From the NCBI GenBank assembly GCA_964523795.1, contig CAZGAO010000140.1, forward strand, positions 1 through 9,538: a stretch of DNA of 9,538 nt. The letters are read 5' to 3'. Positions 1-5,937 of the stretch are shown one piece after another. The stretch's first letter is position 1. Every line of letters starts with the position of its first letter. The notes beneath the pieces are model-generated. The model was not told the DNA's origin and did no database searches. It worked only from the letters and a program-made list of their open reading frames with translations. The stretch comes from SABY01 sp964523795 (GTDB lineage Bacteria; Bacteroidota; Bacteroidia; Bacteroidales; 4484-276). A program made the position numbers and the translations under genes.

Positions 1-120
1 TTATCCCCCCGCAAAAACACCGGTGCGGTTTTTTTTTTGTTCTAATTAACATACCTAATTTTTATATGGGGCGGGTGTGGGGGGGGGGTTCCCCCCCCCC
101 TTCTCCCTCCCTCTCCACTT
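1..120. other. Homopolymer-rich, probably unreliable contig edge
   Basis: This stretch holds a C6 run (5-10), a T10 run (29-38), a G10 run (79-88) followed by TT and a C10 run (91-100), then a CT-rich tract to about 118. No coding sequence is recognisable. The abrupt change from normal S41 peptidase coding sequence at about 120 to mirror-image homopolymers is typical of a low-quality read or contig end rather than biology, although a natural low-complexity tract cannot be excluded from one sequence. Confidence 0.6.
13..38 (+). terminator. Possible hairpin plus T-run, terminator-like
   Basis: On the plus strand, A5 (13-17), a bulged C, ACCG (19-22), a GTG loop and CGGT (26-29) are followed by a run of T up to 38. 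The A-run could pair with the T-run to extend the stem. This resembles a Rho-independent terminator for plus-strand transcription or, because of the A/T symmetry, a bidirectional one. It lies inside the suspect contig edge, so its sequence may not be trustworthy. Confidence 0.2.
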
Positions 121-159
121 AAAAACGGCATTGCCATTTCAATGGCCTTTTCCAGCACT

Positions 160-1830
160 TCATCTCTGTGCGCTTTGGATTCCTTCGATCGTTGGATGGA
201 CTTCGATATCGGGCACTATGCCAATGCCTTGTGTTTCCGTTTTATCAGGATAGTAAACGCCAATTCCGCTAATGGCCGTTCGTATGCCACCTGGCAAATA
301 AAAAAATGAAACATTCCCATCGGCTCCTGCCGTTGTAGAACCAACTACCCTGGCTCGGGAAGCCACCCGAAAAGCCATGGCCGTATATTCTGCCTGACTT
401 TGCGTAGCTTCATTTACCAATATCACAACCTTCCCCTTGTAATAATCCTTGTTTTTTTGGCCTACGGCAATGCTTTGATCAAAGGTAAAAAGTCCGGGCG
501 TCTCGATACTTCCTTTCGTGAATTTTACAAATTCTGTTTTCGCTGACATCAAATATTTCCCCAACTTATAAACCACAAATTCAGAAGGATAGCAGCGCAA
601 ATCGATGATTAAGCCCTTCGTATCTTTTATCTCCTTAAAAATTCGTTTGATATATTTCTTTTTGATAGAGCCGAGATACAAATAAGCGATGTCATCATTG
701 ATAAATCTAAAACAAGTATCCACACTTTGATGCTTCTTATAAAGATTAATTTCTGCCGCAGGAAACGTTTTGATATGGGCAGTTTGAGCTTTGCCGTTTC
801 TCAAAAACTCAATCCATAAAATTGTGTCATTGCTTCTTAGCAGTTTTTTGGCAATATCCCGCAACTGCGTTGGATAGTTGGAAGCAGGCGTATATTTCAA
901 TCTTGCCTTTACGATATCTGCCACCGCTTCATTATTTATTTTTGTAATAATATCACCCACTTCAAGGCTTTTTTCTTGCCCTGGCTTTCCATCATAACAA
1001 TCAGTTACCACAGCCTGGTTTTCAACAAAATGTACTTCATAAGGTACAAAATTAATTCCCCAAAATTTTTCCAATGCAGCATCACTTTGCCATATATTCG
1101 CATGTGTATCGTTAATCCTGGCTATCAATTCCAATACAAGCAACTTGTATTCTATTTGGTTTTTCGCATCAATAAACTTAGGGATAAATTCGTGCAAAAC
1201 ACTTTTCCAATCTTCTTCGATTAGATTTTTGTAAGGGAAATAGTATTGGATGATATTCCAATATCGATAGAGAGACAATAGCCGAAATCCAGGATCAGGG
1301 TACTCCATTTTGGCATAAGCTGCTTCGTTTTTAAAATTAGGGTTTCCCGGGCCGGTGTTTAAGTCAAGGTAATAATTCCGCTTCCTCCTCTTTGCATTTT
1401 TTACATTTAATAATTCAGCACTTAACTGTTCAGAGAAACCCGAATTACAAATCCAATCCAAATCAGGCTTGGTTTTAACGTCTGCTTTTTCTTCCTTTTC
1501 ATTTTCGGCGATTGTAAATTCTCCAAAACTCTTAATCCACTGGCTTAAAAATTCATCTCTTTCATCGGTAGTTTTTGATTGAATGATTGGAGGCAGAATC
1601 CTAAATAATTCAGAATCCCAGTCATATTGGCCCGATGAAATTTCCAGATGATAATACTTTAAAAAACCCCAAACCAAAGCCAGCGTTTTCAAATCCTCTA
1701 CCCTTTGCTCGTTCAATTCGAAGGATTCGATTGTTGAACTAATTTTAAACGTTGTAATCTTATCCGTTTGTCCAAAAGCTGAGATTACTAAAAACCAGGC
1801 GAACAGGAGCATTGATATAATTCCTTTCAT
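160..1830 (-). CDS. Exported S41-family peptidase with PDZ domain, C-terminus frameshifted
   Basis: This is a C-terminal-processing-type serine peptidase (S41/tail-specific protease family), likely exported. I start it at the ATG ending at 1830. That gives 556 residues beginning with MKG, a hydrophobic segment and an SAFGQ signal-peptide end at about residue 20; the longer open frame adds nine residues encoded by a hairpin. An N-terminal helical region (about 40-110) precedes RINDTHANIW (238-247). A PDZ-like segment (about 262-350) includes VGDIITKINN. The S41 catalytic core runs from about 380 to 545: GLIIDLR at 406-412, KVVILVNEATQSQAE at 467-481 with Ser478 as likely nucleophile, then GSTTAGADG at 498-506. 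The substrate is unknown. The frame stops after IEGIQSAQR, but the +1 frame continues as IKAHRDEVLEKAIEMA, the usual family ending, so a one-base indel near 175-178 has cut the tail. The tail is probably not catalytic. Confidence 0.88.
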   Translation of the reverse strand: MKGIISMLLFAWFLVISAFGQTDKITTFKISSTIESFELNEQRVEDLKTLALVWGFLKYYHLEISSGQYDWDSELFRILPPIIQSKTTDERDEFLSQWIKSFGEFTIAENEKEEKADVKTKPDLDWICNSGFSEQLSAELLNVKNAKRRKRNYYLDLNTGPGNPNFKNEAAYAKMEYPDPGFRLLSLYRYWNIIQYYFPYKNLIEEDWKSVLHEFIPKFIDAKNQIEYKLLVLELIARINDTHANIWQSDAALEKFWGINFVPYEVHFVENQAVVTDCYDGKPGQEKSLEVGDIITKINNEAVADIVKARLKYTPASNYPTQLRDIAKKLLRSNDTILWIEFLRNGKAQTAHIKTFPAAEINLYKKHQSVDTCFRFINDDIAYLYLGSIKKKYIKRIFKEIKDTKGLIIDLRCYPSEFVVYKLGKYLMSAKTEFVKFTKGSIETPGLFTFDQSIAVGQKNKDYYKGKVVILVNEATQSQAEYTAMAFRVASRARVVGSTTAGADGNVSFFYLPGGIRTAISGIGVYYPDKTETQGIGIVPDIEVHPTIEGIQSAQR

Positions 1831-1847
1831 AACGAAGATACCGAAAG

Positions 1848-1868
1848 AGCCGCCCAATTTGGGCGGCT
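1848..1868 (-). promoter_or_regulatory. Perfect 9-bp hairpin just upstream of the S41 peptidase start
   Basis: AGCCGCCCA (1848-1856) and TGGGCGGCT (1860-1868) are exact reverse complements around a 3-base ATT loop, giving a very stable GC-rich hairpin in an AT-rich spacer. It lies 117 bases after the nuclease stop and 17 bases before the S41 ATG. No U-run follows it on the minus strand (next bases CTTTCGG), so it is a poor intrinsic terminator. A terminator here would also leave no room for an S41 promoter. It is therefore either a 3' stabilising or terminating hairpin of the nuclease transcript, or a 5'-leader structure limiting S41 translation. Confidence 0.55.
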
Positions 1869-1984
1869 GTACATTTTAGCGTATAAGGGAATCAATTTCA
1901 AAATCCGCTCATTATATTCGAACCATTTTTCAATCTATTTATCAACAGGATATCTTTTTGGAAAATAATCTATTTGTATTTGCT

Positions 1985-3055
1985 TTAATACACAGCCACC
2001 TTGCTGCCCACCTGCCACTGGGTGCGGGTATCGCGGATCAGACAAAAGTAAAATCCTTTGGATAATGTGGTGATGTCGATTTGCAAAGTTTCGGCATTGG
2101 CCACCTTTCGGCTAATTATGGTACGCCCGGCCTGATCGACAATACTTACGGTTAATTCCTTTTGGGCGGCGGCACCACTCAAATGCACATGTAAATAATC
2201 GGAAGCAGGGTTGGGATAAATGCTAAAGTCGAACTCATCCATCAGCAATTCCTCGTCCAGGGTAGTGGTAAACCAAACTTCGCCCACAAAGTCGGGATGG
2301 TCGATATAGGGATTCCGATTGTTCTGATAATCGTAAACGGCATCGTTCCGGTCGATCTCTTTTTGGCTTACCGGATCGTTTTCGTGCCATTGCACCAGCA
2401 TATTCAAAGCCCACTCTTTGGGCTGCGATCCATTAACCATGGGGCTGCCGGGCCAGTTGCCATCTTCGCCATAGTAGCGTGTGGCCATGTAAAAATAGGT
2501 GCGGGCAAAGTCGCCCTTGTAAGCATCGATAGGCTCGAACACCGTCCCTGAATAACCCGGGGTAATACATGTGCCGAGCTTGCAGCCGTTTTGCGAAGTC
2601 CACGAAGCATTGCCCACCACGCCATAAGGATAATTGCCACGCCGACCGTTAACATAGCCATCGGTGGGATAAACCTGAAACAAATCGGTGTTCATGGGTG
2701 CCACCGTTCCGCCAAACCAACTGCGCGGAAAGGAATGTTCGCGGTTGTAGCAGTCGCCTTCCTGGCCGTAGTTACCACACTGATCCGAGAAAAAATTAAA
2801 CTGATAAGGCGGATTGCCACCGGGCACATCCGAATACATATCCCAAACTTTGCCATTGGATTTTTTATCAGTGTCCGGGTAGGCATCCCAAAGGTCGCCG
2901 TAACTAAGACTGTTGTGATTGTCGATGATGTTGTGAAGGGCTTGCTGCAAGTCCTCGCCCGAAAGGCCCTGGACATTATTGTAATAGCCGGAGGGGATTT
3001 GCCCGAAAGCCGAAGCAAAGTAGAAAAGTAAAGAAATGGAAAGTAGCGTACGCAT
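1985..3055 (-). CDS. Secreted endonuclease I family nuclease with T9SS sorting domain
   Basis: This is an extracellular nuclease of the endonuclease I family (EndA/Vvn type), which cleaves DNA and sometimes RNA using a His-metal centre. I start it at the ATG ending at 3055 (356 residues), because this puts a signal peptide MRTLLSISLLFYFASAFGQ directly at the N-terminus. The longer frame would begin inside the spacer. The catalytic signature CYNREHSFPRSWFGG (102-116) has His107 as likely general base. GDFARTYFYMATRYY (181-195) and DRNDAVYDYQNNRNPYIDHP (235-254) are further family signatures. Cys93/Cys102 and Cys158/Cys163 could form disulfides, fitting an exported protein. Residues about 275-356 (FSIYPNPASDYLHV to the C-terminal VGSKVAVY) form a type A T9SS sorting domain, which directs outer-membrane passage and cell-surface attachment or release. 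The gene begins 10 bases after the MntP-like gene and is probably cotranscribed with it. Likely roles are nutrient scavenging from extracellular DNA or biofilm turnover. Confidence 0.93.
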   Translation of the reverse strand: MRTLLSISLLFYFASAFGQIPSGYYNNVQGLSGEDLQQALHNIIDNHNSLSYGDLWDAYPDTDKKSNGKVWDMYSDVPGGNPPYQFNFFSDQCGNYGQEGDCYNREHSFPRSWFGGTVAPMNTDLFQVYPTDGYVNGRRGNYPYGVVGNASWTSQNGCKLGTCITPGYSGTVFEPIDAYKGDFARTYFYMATRYYGEDGNWPGSPMVNGSQPKEWALNMLVQWHENDPVSQKEIDRNDAVYDYQNNRNPYIDHPDFVGEVWFTTTLDEELLMDEFDFSIYPNPASDYLHVHLSGAAAQKELTVSIVDQAGRTIISRKVANAETLQIDITTLSKGFYFCLIRDTRTQWQVGSKVAVY

Positions 3056-3065
3056 AATATTAGTT

Positions 3066-3635
3066 TTAGATAAAATTAAAGTTTCGTAGGATATAATAAA
3101 CGGCACTGCCGATTATGATGAGGCCGCCGCTAAAAACGATGCGCGAGGCAAGCAGAAAGCGTTGACTCCTGGCACCAATAATCAAAGCCAGCGAGACTGA
3201 AACGGCAAAGCCCAGCAAAAAAGAAAAGAGCAGAGCGATAAAGTTGGGATCAAACACAGGCAAGGCCAGACCCAGCAAAAAAGCATTGATGCCCACAGCC
3301 ACCGCAAAGCCAAGCAATATTTTGGGCTGGTTGAGTTCCCAGGTCATTTCTCTAAACTTCGGTTTAAAAGAGCGGGCAATAAGTTTGAGGCCCAACACAA
3401 AGAGCAAACCCAACGAAATAAAATAGGAAAACTCGCCGAGCAGTAAATTTAAGTAGCTGCCCGTGAAGAAACCCAAAGCTGCCATAGCTGCGTTAACCAA
3501 GGCCAGACTTACGATCACCAACAACTTGTAGGGGAAACGCGTCTCCTTTTCGCGAAGAAAACCATTGAGATAAATCCCGCTAAAGGCTTCGGATGACAAG
3601 GCCAAAATAAGAATGACGAGTGTGAAAGTGCTCAC
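3066..3635 (-). CDS. MntP-like putative metal exporter (inner membrane)
   Basis: This 189-residue polytopic protein has about six hydrophobic segments and resembles the MntP manganese-efflux family (about 188 residues in E. coli). TM1 reads LVILILALSSEAFSG (7-20), matching the family's ALSxDAF motif but with Glu16 instead of Asp. TM2-3 includes ALVNAAMAALGFFTG (45-59). TM4 reads AVAVGINAFLLGLAL (111-125), where MntP normally has an Asp and this protein has Asn117. These changes make manganese as substrate uncertain, so I give no gene symbol. I chose the GTG start ending at 3635. The only longer start, a TTG at 3663-3665, lies inside a TAnnTTTG -7 promoter element and would not be transcribed usefully. 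The GTG start also puts TM1 at the family's usual position. The nuclease gene follows after 10 bases, suggesting an operon. A more distant LysE-superfamily transporter is an alternative. Confidence 0.75.
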   Translation of the reverse strand: MSTFTLVILILALSSEAFSGIYLNGFLREKETRFPYKLLVIVSLALVNAAMAALGFFTGSYLNLLLGEFSYFISLGLLFVLGLKLIARSFKPKFREMTWELNQPKILLGFAVAVGINAFLLGLALPVFDPNFIALLFSFLLGFAVSVSLALIIGARSQRFLLASRIVFSGGLIIIGSAVYYILRNFNFI

Positions 3636-3662
3636 TGTTTTCGTTTTAAAAAAAATGGTCGG

Positions 3663-3670
3663 CAAAGGTA
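3663..3670 (-). promoter_or_regulatory. Bacteroidota -7 promoter element for MntP-like/nuclease operon
   Basis: The minus strand reads TACCTTTG, an exact match to the Bacteroidota sigma-ABfr -7 consensus TAnnTTTG. It lies 27 bases upstream of the GTG start. No clear -33 TTG element stands at the usual spacing. The element rules out the TTG start that overlaps it. Confidence 0.65.
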
Positions 3671-3733
3671 CGAAAAATGAGTTTTGAATGGGTGAACAGG
3701 CTCACCAAACCTTACACCACCAAAGGAAATATT

Positions 3734-4189
3734 TTAAATGAGCGCAACAATTTTTTCGAGCCACAGGGCATCCGTCTCATCAAAAGCTTTCAGCGAATTA
3801 CTATCCACATCCAAGACCCCAAAGATTTCTCCCGCCGGGTTTTTTACCGGAATCACTATTTCGGATCGCGAGCGCGAATCGCAGGCTATGTGCCCTGCAA
3901 ACTGATGCACATCGTCCACGACAATGGTCTTTTGCTGCCCGATGGCTGTCCAGCAAACGCCGGTGCCGGTTTTTAGCACCTGACAGGCCACCGGTCCCTG
4001 GTAAGTGCGTACGGTTAATACACCCCGATCGAGGCAATAAAAGCCAGTCCAGAAAAAATAATCCATTTTATGATGCAGCACCGCAGCGATGGTTGCCATA
4101 AGGGCTTCGGTATTTTTGGTGACTGTTAGCAGCTCCTGCAATTGCTTGTAAATGCGGGCGTATCTTCCCTCTTTCTTCTTTTGTTCCAT
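3734..4189 (-). CDS. Free methionine-(R)-sulfoxide reductase (GAF domain)
   Basis: This cytoplasmic enzyme reduces free methionine-(R)-sulfoxide to methionine, protecting against oxidative damage; it does not act on protein-bound methionine sulfoxide. The 151 residues are essentially one GAF fold. Signatures in order are FFWTGFYCLDRGVLTVRTYQG (45-65), GPVACQVLKTGTGVCW (65-80) and VDDVHQFAGHIACDSRSRSEIVIPV (91-115). Cys69, Cys79 and Cys103 have the same spacing (10 and 24) as Cys84, Cys94 and Cys118 of the E. coli enzyme, where Cys118 is catalytic. Family members usually have GVCG; here Trp80 replaces that glycine, next to a redox cysteine. The start ATG fits the family N-terminus. The gene is alone between the repeat-rich spacer at 4190-4533 and the downstream MntP-like promoter. 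I found no exact TAnnTTTG element upstream. Confidence 0.93.
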   Translation of the reverse strand: MEQKKKEGRYARIYKQLQELLTVTKNTEALMATIAAVLHHKMDYFFWTGFYCLDRGVLTVRTYQGPVACQVLKTGTGVCWTAIGQQKTIVVDDVHQFAGHIACDSRSRSEIVIPVKNPAGEIFGVLDVDSNSLKAFDETDALWLEKIVALI

Positions 4190-4347
4190 TGTCCAATAAG
4201 TTTTGGGAAATAACAGGGAGGGGAGGTTTTTGTTTACACTTTTCTGTAAAGGGATTATTTATAGGCTTCCAAAAACTGCACGTCAAAGCAATTTATCAAA
4301 TAGTATTTTTTTACCTGAACCTTTTGTGCTTACTCACTATTGATTTG

Positions 4348-4382
4348 CCACCAAGGCGCAAAGGCTCAAAGAAACACGAAGG
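4348..4382 (+). repeat. Intergenic repeat unit 1 (35 bp)
   Basis: This unit runs CCACCAAGGCGCAAAGG then CTCAAAGAAACACGAAGG, a chain of short AAGG/CAAAG words. It recurs inverted at 4409-4445 and directly, shortened, at 4462-4488. Runs of this type on the opposite strand (CTTTGTG, CTTGGTG, CTTCGTGG) are, as I recall, scattered between genes in many environmental bacterial genomes. Confidence 0.8.
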
Positions 4383-4408
4383 AAAATAATGGTGTTTTTT
4401 AAAATTTA

Positions 4409-4445
4409 CCTTTGTGAACCTTGGTGTCTTGGTGCCTTCGTGGCC
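4409..4445 (-). repeat. Intergenic repeat unit 2, inverted (37 bp)
   Basis: Read on the minus strand, this starts GGCCACGAAGGCACCAAG and ends TTCACAAAGG, an imperfect inverted copy of unit 1. With unit 1 it can form a long imperfect hairpin around a 26-base AT-rich loop (4383-4408). Confidence 0.7.
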
Positions 4446-4461
4446 ATTCCATATTCCCTTA

Positions 4462-4488
4462 CCACCAAGGCTCAAAGAAACACGAAGG
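4462..4488 (+). repeat. Intergenic repeat unit 3, shortened direct copy (27 bp)
   Basis: This is identical to unit 1 except that the internal 8 bases CGCAAAGG are missing; the other 27 positions match exactly. The exact identity indicates recent duplication or conversion. The 8-base difference suggests loss or gain of one internal word. Confidence 0.85.
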
Positions 4489-4533
4489 ACTATTCAACCA
4501 AAACCTGGATATCCTTCCATGGGGGCTGATGAT

Positions 4534-5628
4534 TTATTGTTTTAATTCATAATTTGTGCTACGTCCTCCGGATTCTTCCTGCTTCAAAATTCCTTTTTCT
4601 ATTAAGTCTCTAATATCACGCAGGGCTGTATCCGCCGAGCATTTTGCCATCTTAGCCCATTTGGATGATTTGAGCTTCCCCTCAAAGCCATCCAACAGCT
4701 TATTCAGCATCAATCGTTGGCGAGCATTCAAAACAGTTTCTTTATGCTTATCCCAAAATTCAGCTTTCTGCAAGACCCGCTGACTTGTTTCCTCGCTGGT
4801 TTGCAACGCCCGATAAGTACAATTCAAAAACCAGCTTAACCATTCGGTGATATCACCGCTGCTAAATTGAACCTTTTGCAAAATCTGATAATAAACATTT
4901 CGCTCGGCTAAAATCTGATTCGACAGGCTGTAAAAACGCTGAGAACTATTATCCGAACGCGAAAGTAGCAAATCAGAAAGTGCTCTGGCAATCCGTCCGT
5001 TTCCATCATCGAAAGGATGGATGATGATAAACCAAAAATGAGCAATAGCAGCCTTGACTACCAAATCCAGTTTTGTATCATGATTAAACCAATCCAGGAA
5101 AACGTCCATTTCCCCTTTCACCTGATTGGGCGAAGGTGCCTGATAGTGAATTTTCTCTTTGCCCATAGATCCCGAAACCACTTGCATCTCACCCGTTCGA
5201 TAAGAGGCGGTATCGATTTTATGCATCCCACTTCTGCCCGTAGGAAACAGGGCTGCATGCCAACCAAAGAGCCGTTCCTGGCTAAGTGTCCGTTCATAAT
5301 TTTGCGTGGCATCAAGCATCATCTTAACCACGCCTTCCACGTATCTGCCCGGATATACCATTCCCGCAAATTCAATTCCCAATCCCCGGGCAATTGATGA
5401 ACGAACCTCGTTATAGTCAAGATTTTCTCCTTCTATTTCTGATGACTTTATCACATCAAGTGCTAAGGTCGAAAGTAAAGTTTCCTCTCTAATCGAAAAT
5501 CCTAAAGCACTCATTTGCCCAAGAAGTTTTCCTTGCAGATGACGGAGCTTGCCCAATATCACTTGAATCTCCTGCTCATCCCAGGTAAAATCAGGCCAGC
5601 TTGAGTATTGATAAATGTATTTTGCCAC
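4534..5628 (-). CDS. Fic family protein, class II, with C-terminal winged helix
   Basis: Fic enzymes usually transfer AMP from ATP to hydroxyl side chains of target proteins, and some reverse the reaction. The 364 residues contain, in order, an N-terminal DUF4172-type helical region (about 1-85), the Fic core with HPFDDGNGRIAR (204-215), and a C-terminal winged-helix DNA-binding domain (about 298-364) ending in the wing EESGGRSTNYELK. All core residues are present: His204 as catalytic base, the phosphate-binding glycines and Arg212/Arg215. The autoinhibitory motif S62-SEI-E66-G67 matches [S/T]xxxE[G/N] and lies before the core, making this class II. Glu66 should hold the enzyme inactive until relieved. 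The start ATG follows an exact -7 promoter element by 20 bases. A 12-bp motif repeated around that promoter could be an operator for the protein's own winged helix. No antitoxin-like small gene is adjacent, as expected for a self-inhibited Fic. The target protein is unknown. Confidence 0.93.
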   Translation of the reverse strand: MAKYIYQYSSWPDFTWDEQEIQVILGKLRHLQGKLLGQMSALGFSIREETLLSTLALDVIKSSEIEGENLDYNEVRSSIARGLGIEFAGMVYPGRYVEGVVKMMLDATQNYERTLSQERLFGWHAALFPTGRSGMHKIDTASYRTGEMQVVSGSMGKEKIHYQAPSPNQVKGEMDVFLDWFNHDTKLDLVVKAAIAHFWFIIIHPFDDGNGRIARALSDLLLSRSDNSSQRFYSLSNQILAERNVYYQILQKVQFSSGDITEWLSWFLNCTYRALQTSEETSQRVLQKAEFWDKHKETVLNARQRLMLNKLLDGFEGKLKSSKWAKMAKCSADTALRDIRDLIEKGILKQEESGGRSTNYELKQ

Positions 5629-5648
5629 GTTTGTATTTCTTTATTCGG

Positions 5649-5656
5649 CAAAGGTA
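5649..5656 (-). promoter_or_regulatory. Bacteroidota -7 promoter element for fic
   Basis: The minus strand reads TACCTTTG, an exact TAnnTTTG match, 20 bases upstream of the Fic ATG. The predicted leader is short and has no clear Shine-Dalgarno sequence, as is usual in this phylum. No confident -33 element is visible. Confidence 0.7.
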
Positions 5657-5659
5657 AAA

Positions 5660-5704
5660 CTATTCGCCGCACATTTAATGGAAATAAAGCAGCTATTCGC
5701 CGCA
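5660..5704. repeat. Repeated 12-bp motif at the fic promoter, putative operator
   Basis: CTATTCGCCGCA occurs identically at 5660-5671 and 5693-5704, starts 33 bp apart (about three helical turns). A weaker relative, TATTCGGCAA (5642-5651), overlaps the -7 element. One exact copy abuts the -7 element and the other lies just upstream of the promoter. This layout suits a binding site for a regulator, possibly the winged helix of Fic itself. The binding role is inference. Confidence 0.45.
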
Positions 5705-5850
5705 AAAGACTTATTTCGCATTCTTATTTTTGATGAGAAGAACCAAAAAATCAAGACTCCATAAAAATTTATAGAGTCGCTGTGTGCGGAAAAAAACTAA
5801 AAATACTTACAGATACCAACTTTGAGTGACTTTACCATCTTCGATTTGGT

Positions 5851-5889
5851 GGGATTAACAAATAACGAATAATCCCGCCTACGGCGGGG
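5851..5889. terminator. Two overlapping inverted repeats after the metallo-hydrolase gene
   Basis: GGGATTA (5851-5857) pairs with TAATCCC (5870-5876). Separately, CCCGCC (5874-5879), a TAC loop and GGCGGG (5883-5888) form a tight GC-rich hairpin. The two share CCC at 5874-5876 and so exclude each other. They lie about 50 bases past the metallo-hydrolase stop. No strong U-run follows on the minus strand, so this may be a weak terminator, a 3' stabiliser or a dispersed palindromic repeat. Confidence 0.4.
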
Positions 5890-5937
5890 ATGTCCCTTCG
5901 CTCCACAATTAACGGATAACTTTTTTTTAAAAATGCG

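Larger units (their letters stand above)
4190..4533. other. Repeat-bearing intergenic region between Fic and the sulfoxide reductase
   Basis: These 344 bases hold no supportable gene. The part near the reductase (4190-4347) is AT-rich leader DNA with no exact TAnnTTTG element. The part from 4348 to 4488 is filled by three related repeat units, listed separately. The remaining 45 bases before the Fic stop show nothing notable. Transcription of both neighbours runs leftward, so the repeats lie in the Fic 3' region and upstream of the reductase. Confidence 0.7.
5629..5937. other. Intergenic region upstream of fic, no gene
   Basis: These 309 bases contain no supportable coding sequence. The Fic-proximal part holds the -7 promoter element and the repeated CTATTCGCCGCA motif. 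The middle (about 5720-5850) is AT-rich with nothing recognisable. The distal part, just after the metallo-hydrolase stop, holds two overlapping inverted repeats. Confidence 0.7.

Noticed and set aside
2591..3031. 146-codon plus-strand open frame opposite the nuclease gene
   Set aside because: It is antisense to a strongly recognised nuclease, has no family resemblance and arises from the GC-richer coding sequence beneath it.
3636..3665. Longer TTG-initiated version of the MntP-like protein
   Set aside because: The TTG forms part of an exact TAnnTTTG promoter element, so transcripts should start downstream. The GTG at 3635 gives the family-typical length.
3677..3976. 99-codon plus-strand open frame over the sulfoxide reductase
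   Set aside because: It overlaps antisense to a gene with all catalytic residues intact and has no recognisable domain.
4348..4488. CRISPR array
   Set aside because: There are only three units, one is inverted, lengths differ, spacers are irregular and no cas genes are present.
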